Below are positions 61,120 through 64,000 of a stretch of 64,000 bases of DNA, piece by piece. The stretch lies in assembly GCA_958399925.1 (NCBI GenBank), contig CATXOC010000001.1:1-64000 (forward strand). The letters are read 5' to 3'. The notes under the pieces were generated by a model that worked only from the letters and a program-made list of their open reading frames with translations, ran no database searches and was not told the origin of the DNA. Numbering within the stretch: position 1 is the stretch's first letter; each line of letters starts with the position of its first letter. The translations under genes and the position numbers were made by a program. This DNA is from an uncultured Candidatus Saccharibacteria bacterium (lineage in GTDB: Bacteria > Patescibacteriota > Saccharimonadia > Saccharimonadales > Saccharimonadaceae).

Positions 61120-61707
61120 TTATAGCATAGTCAACTGTTTAAAATCTTTCACCAAGGTAACTCTTAAAGATCCGTTATACAGCGCTGCTGCTGGATGATA
61201 CAGTGGTAAAACAATCCATTCATAGCTCTTGCCGTTTTCAGTTAAGCGAATGCGCTGCGGTTGACCGTGAATTTGTGATATTCGAGCCTTAGGCAAAAAA
61301 TAACCCATCGAATGACGACCTAAGGTAACAACTATCTTAGGATTAATAATTTCTAGCTGGTGTACTAAATAAGGCCAAAATGCCCGTTTTTCGTCTGGCA
61401 ACGGATCACGATTATTCGGCGGACGATATTTTACTATATTGGTAATATAGACATCTTCGCGCTTTAAGTTTATTGAGGCCAACATCTCGTTTAGAAACTT
61501 GCCCGCCGCACCTACAAAGGGAATACCCTGTTCATCTTCATTTTTACCTGGCGCTTCGCCGATGAAGACAATGTCAGCGTCTGTATTACCGTCGCCCATC
61601 ACTAGCTGAGTTGCCTGCATCGCCAAACTTGGACAAACTTGGTTCTTAATAATCTCATCCGCCAGCATTTGCAGCTGCTTAGCTTTATCCACAGAATCGC
61701 TAGCCAT
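61120..61707 (-). CDS. Uracil-DNA glycosylase superfamily, family-4-like
   Basis: The ATG at 61705-61707 (MASDSVDK) fits a ribosome site AGAAGG. The 195-aa protein has the motif GEAPGKNEDEQGIPFVGAAG and the late LYHPAAAL (motif with the catalytic His region), which place it in uracil-DNA glycosylase families 4/5. Family 4 enzymes hold a 4Fe-4S cluster with four cysteines; here only one (NQVCPSL) is seen, so the cluster is probably lost. It should remove uracil from DNA. Confidence 0.85.
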   Translation of the reverse strand: MASDSVDKAKQLQMLADEIIKNQVCPSLAMQATQLVMGDGNTDADIVFIGEAPGKNEDEQGIPFVGAAGKFLNEMLASINLKREDVYITNIVKYRPPNNRDPLPDEKRAFWPYLVHQLEIINPKIVVTLGRHSMGYFLPKARISQIHGQPQRIRLTENGKSYEWIVLPLYHPAAALYNGSLRVTLVKDFKQLTML

Positions 61708-61711
61708 TCGT

Positions 61712-62797
61712 TTACTTGGCCTTCTCACTTAGATAATCATTAAGTGTTTTAATTGACTTTGTCAGGTCTACAGCATCATCATGCATCGCATTTACTACCT
61801 CATACCACTGCGAATTAAATGCCGCTAAACTATTTTTTGCTTGCATTTGCGCATCAGCTGCACCGGGATCATTACTAGCACGCTTGCGAATAGCATCCGC
61901 ACTTAGCTGATAGGCGTCAGCTGCCTGTTTAAATGCTAGATTAACTTCATTCTTATTTGTATTAACTCCGCCAAACTTAGTAGCTATATTATTGGCACTC
62001 GTCGCTAGATTATTTAATGCGGTAGTATCTAACGGTGCACTGTTTTGACTAGCCACAACCAAAGACGCCACATCATTCATGACACTACTAGTAGCATTAA
62101 TCACAGTCGATAACACCGTTAAATCATCCTTATACGCAGTGTATTTACCCGACAAATCCGACAAATAGTTATTAGCCGTAGCGTCACGTTTTACAGCGTC
62201 TTTACTCGCTAGTGCACTGCCTTGCTTTTTCAATTTGCTGGCTAGTTCATCAACTGCAGTTTTAGCTTTCTTAAGTTCATCCATATTAGTAGTGCCACCA
62301 CTAAGTAGTAGCAAGCTGTCATCAACCGTTTTGTAGTCATCGCTCTGCATAGTTTTTAGTAAATCAGCCGAAACCGTAGCCGCTTCGGCATAATCAGCTT
62401 TGTGCAATTCACCCATGTACTTCGCCACCATCACGCTAAACACACCTAAAACCAAACAGCATACGCTAGCTATGGCAATAAATAGTGCTAAATGCGACTT
62501 CTTCTTAGTATGCACTGGTTCCTCGACGTTTTGCGATGGAAAGACTCCACCAATAATCTGGTTTTGCCCGAGTGGTTGCACACCAACAGGGATCTGATTA
62601 TTGTCGTGCCCATAAATACCAGTTTGCTGCCCATAATTTGGCGCATAGTTCCGACCGTACTGCGGCACACCGTTATAGGTTGGCGACACATAATTAGATT
62701 CATTAGTGTACGAATTCGACGCTTGCCCATTATTCGCACCGTATGGACTGTTGGGATTACTGGCGGTATTTGGATTATTGGGATTATTGGGAAACAT
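61712..62797 (-). CDS. Asn/Pro-rich single-pass membrane protein
   Basis: The 361-aa protein has an Asn/Pro/Tyr/Gly-rich disordered N-terminus (about 1-95), one membrane segment (about 102-125, with IASVCCLVLGVFSVMV) and a helical outer domain of 230 residues rich in Ala, Asp, Ser and Lys. No family is recognised. The glycosylase gene follows 4 bp downstream of its stop. Confidence 0.65.
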   Translation of the reverse strand: MFPNNPNNPNTASNPNSPYGANNGQASNSYTNESNYVSPTYNGVPQYGRNYAPNYGQQTGIYGHDNNQIPVGVQPLGQNQIIGGVFPSQNVEEPVHTKKKSHLALFIAIASVCCLVLGVFSVMVAKYMGELHKADYAEAATVSADLLKTMQSDDYKTVDDSLLLLSGGTTNMDELKKAKTAVDELASKLKKQGSALASKDAVKRDATANNYLSDLSGKYTAYKDDLTVLSTVINATSSVMNDVASLVVASQNSAPLDTTALNNLATSANNIATKFGGVNTNKNEVNLAFKQAADAYQLSADAIRKRASNDPGAADAQMQAKNSLAAFNSQWYEVVNAMHDDAVDLTKSIKTLNDYLSEKAK

Positions 62798-62860
62798 ATT
62801 AACCTCTTTAATCTATATCTTTATATTAACACAAGCTTGTTCAGGTATAGCATTAGACCT

Positions 62861-63643
62861 TTATTTCTTGTAATTATCCGTTGCTTGATAACGCCGGCTA
62901 ACGTAGCGACGTAACGCCACCGGACCGTGCTGTAGACACAAAATTATAAACCTCCAACGCCAAGTTGGTATCACTACCGCTTTGCCTTTTTCGGCGCCAG
63001 CCAGCGCCTGACTTACAACTTGGTTAGGTCTAACATATAACCATTCTGGAATAGCGGGCTCGCCTAGCCCTATAGCAGCATGGAAATTTGTATGCATCCA
63101 AGATGGACAAACCGCCGTAGCTGTTACATTGCTATCTTTCAAACTTAATGCCAAGCTCTGTGTGTACGTCAAGACATATGACTTAATCGCCGAATAATTG
63201 CCATTAAATAACCACGCTGAAGTTGATGCTACATTAATAATATGACCACCATTCGATTTCCTCATCACACTGGCTGCCGCCGAACTAAAAATTAAAGTGT
63301 TTAGCGCCATCACATCAAGTGCTTTGCGCTGAATGTCATGCGAACGCTTGCTGTGATCATCGGCGTCGATATGCACGCCAAAACCAGCATTGTTAATAAA
63401 ATACGCCAAATCTTTAGTGCGACGTATCTTATCCACAACCTTTTCCACAGCCTGTTCATCTGCCAAATCGGCATTTAAGACTGCGACTTTTATCTTGTAT
63501 TGGCCTTCTAGGTCGTTCTTTGCCTGTGCTAGAGCCTCTACACCTCTAGCAATCAATACTAAGTTATAGCCCTTGGCAGCTAGAGCCTTGGCAAACTCTA
63601 GTCCAAGACCCGAACTGCCACCTGTGATAATGGCGGTCGCCAT
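62861..63643 (-). CDS. Short-chain dehydrogenase/reductase
   Basis: The 260-aa classical SDR has the dinucleotide motif GGSSGLGLEFAKA at the N-terminus, NNAGFG, the catalytic Ser in INVASTSAW and YSAIK (YxxxK). A basic, partly hydrophobic tail follows (WRWRFIILCLQHG), which may associate with the membrane. The substrate cannot be told. It lies directly behind pnp. Confidence 0.88.
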   Translation of the reverse strand: MATAIITGGSSGLGLEFAKALAAKGYNLVLIARGVEALAQAKNDLEGQYKIKVAVLNADLADEQAVEKVVDKIRRTKDLAYFINNAGFGVHIDADDHSKRSHDIQRKALDVMALNTLIFSSAAASVMRKSNGGHIINVASTSAWLFNGNYSAIKSYVLTYTQSLALSLKDSNVTATAVCPSWMHTNFHAAIGLGEPAIPEWLYVRPNQVVSQALAGAEKGKAVVIPTWRWRFIILCLQHGPVALRRYVSRRYQATDNYKK

Positions 63644-64000
63644 TTACTGCTCTACTCCTAACATTGTTAGACTCAAGCGCCCCTTATCATCAATGGAGTT
63701 TAGCTTGACATTTACCTGCTGCCCCATTTCTAGCACATCAGATGGCTCCTTAATGCGACGACCCTCTACGATTTTGCTAACGTGTAGCATACCGTCAATG
63801 CCAGGCAGAATATTCACAAAAGCACCGAAATCCTTTAGACCCACCACTGTACCACGATAGATTTTACCAACCTCTGGCTCTTCAGTAAGACTACGTATCC
63901 AATCCATTGCTCGCTGCATCATTTCAGCGTCGTTGGTTGCTAAGGTAATTAAACCATCTTCGTTAATATCAATCGACACGCCGGTTTCAGTAGTAATCTT
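63644..64000 (-). CDS. pnp: Polynucleotide phosphorylase, C-terminal part
   Basis: The visible 119 codons hold the end of the KH domain (TTETGVSIDINEDG) and a full S1 RNA-binding domain (VGKIYRGTVVGLKDFGAF, then GIDGMLHVS). The order KH-S1 at the C-terminus is diagnostic for PNPase, the 3'-5' phosphorolytic exoribonuclease of the degradosome. The 5' end of the gene lies beyond the window. It ends just before the SDR gene. Confidence 0.92.
   Translation of the reverse strand, partial: KITTETGVSIDINEDGLITLATNDAEMMQRAMDWIRSLTEEPEVGKIYRGTVVGLKDFGAFVNILPGIDGMLHVSKIVEGRRIKEPSDVLEMGQQVNVKLNSIDDKGRLSLTMLGVEQ

Overview
The window reads as chromosome from a small-genome bacterium of the Candidatus Saccharibacteria (TM7, Patescibacteria) type. 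This is inferred from gene style and content, not from a database match. Genes are tightly packed and often overlap by a few bases. Several proteins are trimmed versions of their families (TsaB 127 aa, a SufD-like protein of 147 aa, a ComEC-like channel without a C-terminal domain). Lower glycolysis (tpiA-pgk-pyk), an anaerobic ribonucleotide reductase and a complete Suf operon are present, and there are many single-pass membrane or surface proteins of unknown function. UGA is a normal stop in core genes (for example yebC and sufB).

Layout. 1-4890: a large partial surface/membrane protein with Pro-Thr repeats, a GT60-like glycosyltransferase and a membrane-anchored HEVAH protein. 4952-16928: housekeeping genes on the minus strand (tatD, metG, rsmA, a G5/DUF348 cell-wall protein, pcrA, a tail-anchored coiled-coil protein, tpiA, pgk, pyk, a lone receiver domain). 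16968-22762: tRNA-Glu, folD, a 1331-aa secreted protein and tRNA-Arg(UCG).

22763-30171 is an accessory island. It holds two Thr-rich membrane proteins separated by a probable structured RNA, a decayed large serine recombinase with its companion genes, tRNA-Arg(CCG), small orphan genes, palindromic repeats including a three-copy array with exact 63-bp spacing, and a truncated second copy of nrdG.

30174-37071: nrdDG with two NrdR-type boxes, facing away from sufCBDSU. 37065-42238: two secreted repeat proteins, an XRE-HTH protein with a MurA-like tail, and a tRNA cluster. 42296-49892: a membrane-anchored ClpC-like ATPase, yebC, an L,D-transpeptidase, a ComEC-like channel and an adenylate kinase. 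49966-58823: lepA-murJ-ftsH, tilS, rny and tsaB. 58886-64000: recA-recX, a PRC-barrel protein, a family-4-like uracil-DNA glycosylase, an SDR and the 3' end of pnp.

Two signals stand out. First, at least eight genes have a -10-like hexamer (TATAAT/TAAAAT/TAAGAT) exactly 6 nt before the start codon, and four more at 7 nt, which predicts widespread leaderless mRNAs. Second, the 23,026-24,050 locus has two promoters of the same geometry starting transcripts with the same 15 nt. One heads an mRNA; the other heads a terminator-ended RNA that can fold two mutually exclusive ways and whose 3' arm is complementary to the leader of that mRNA.
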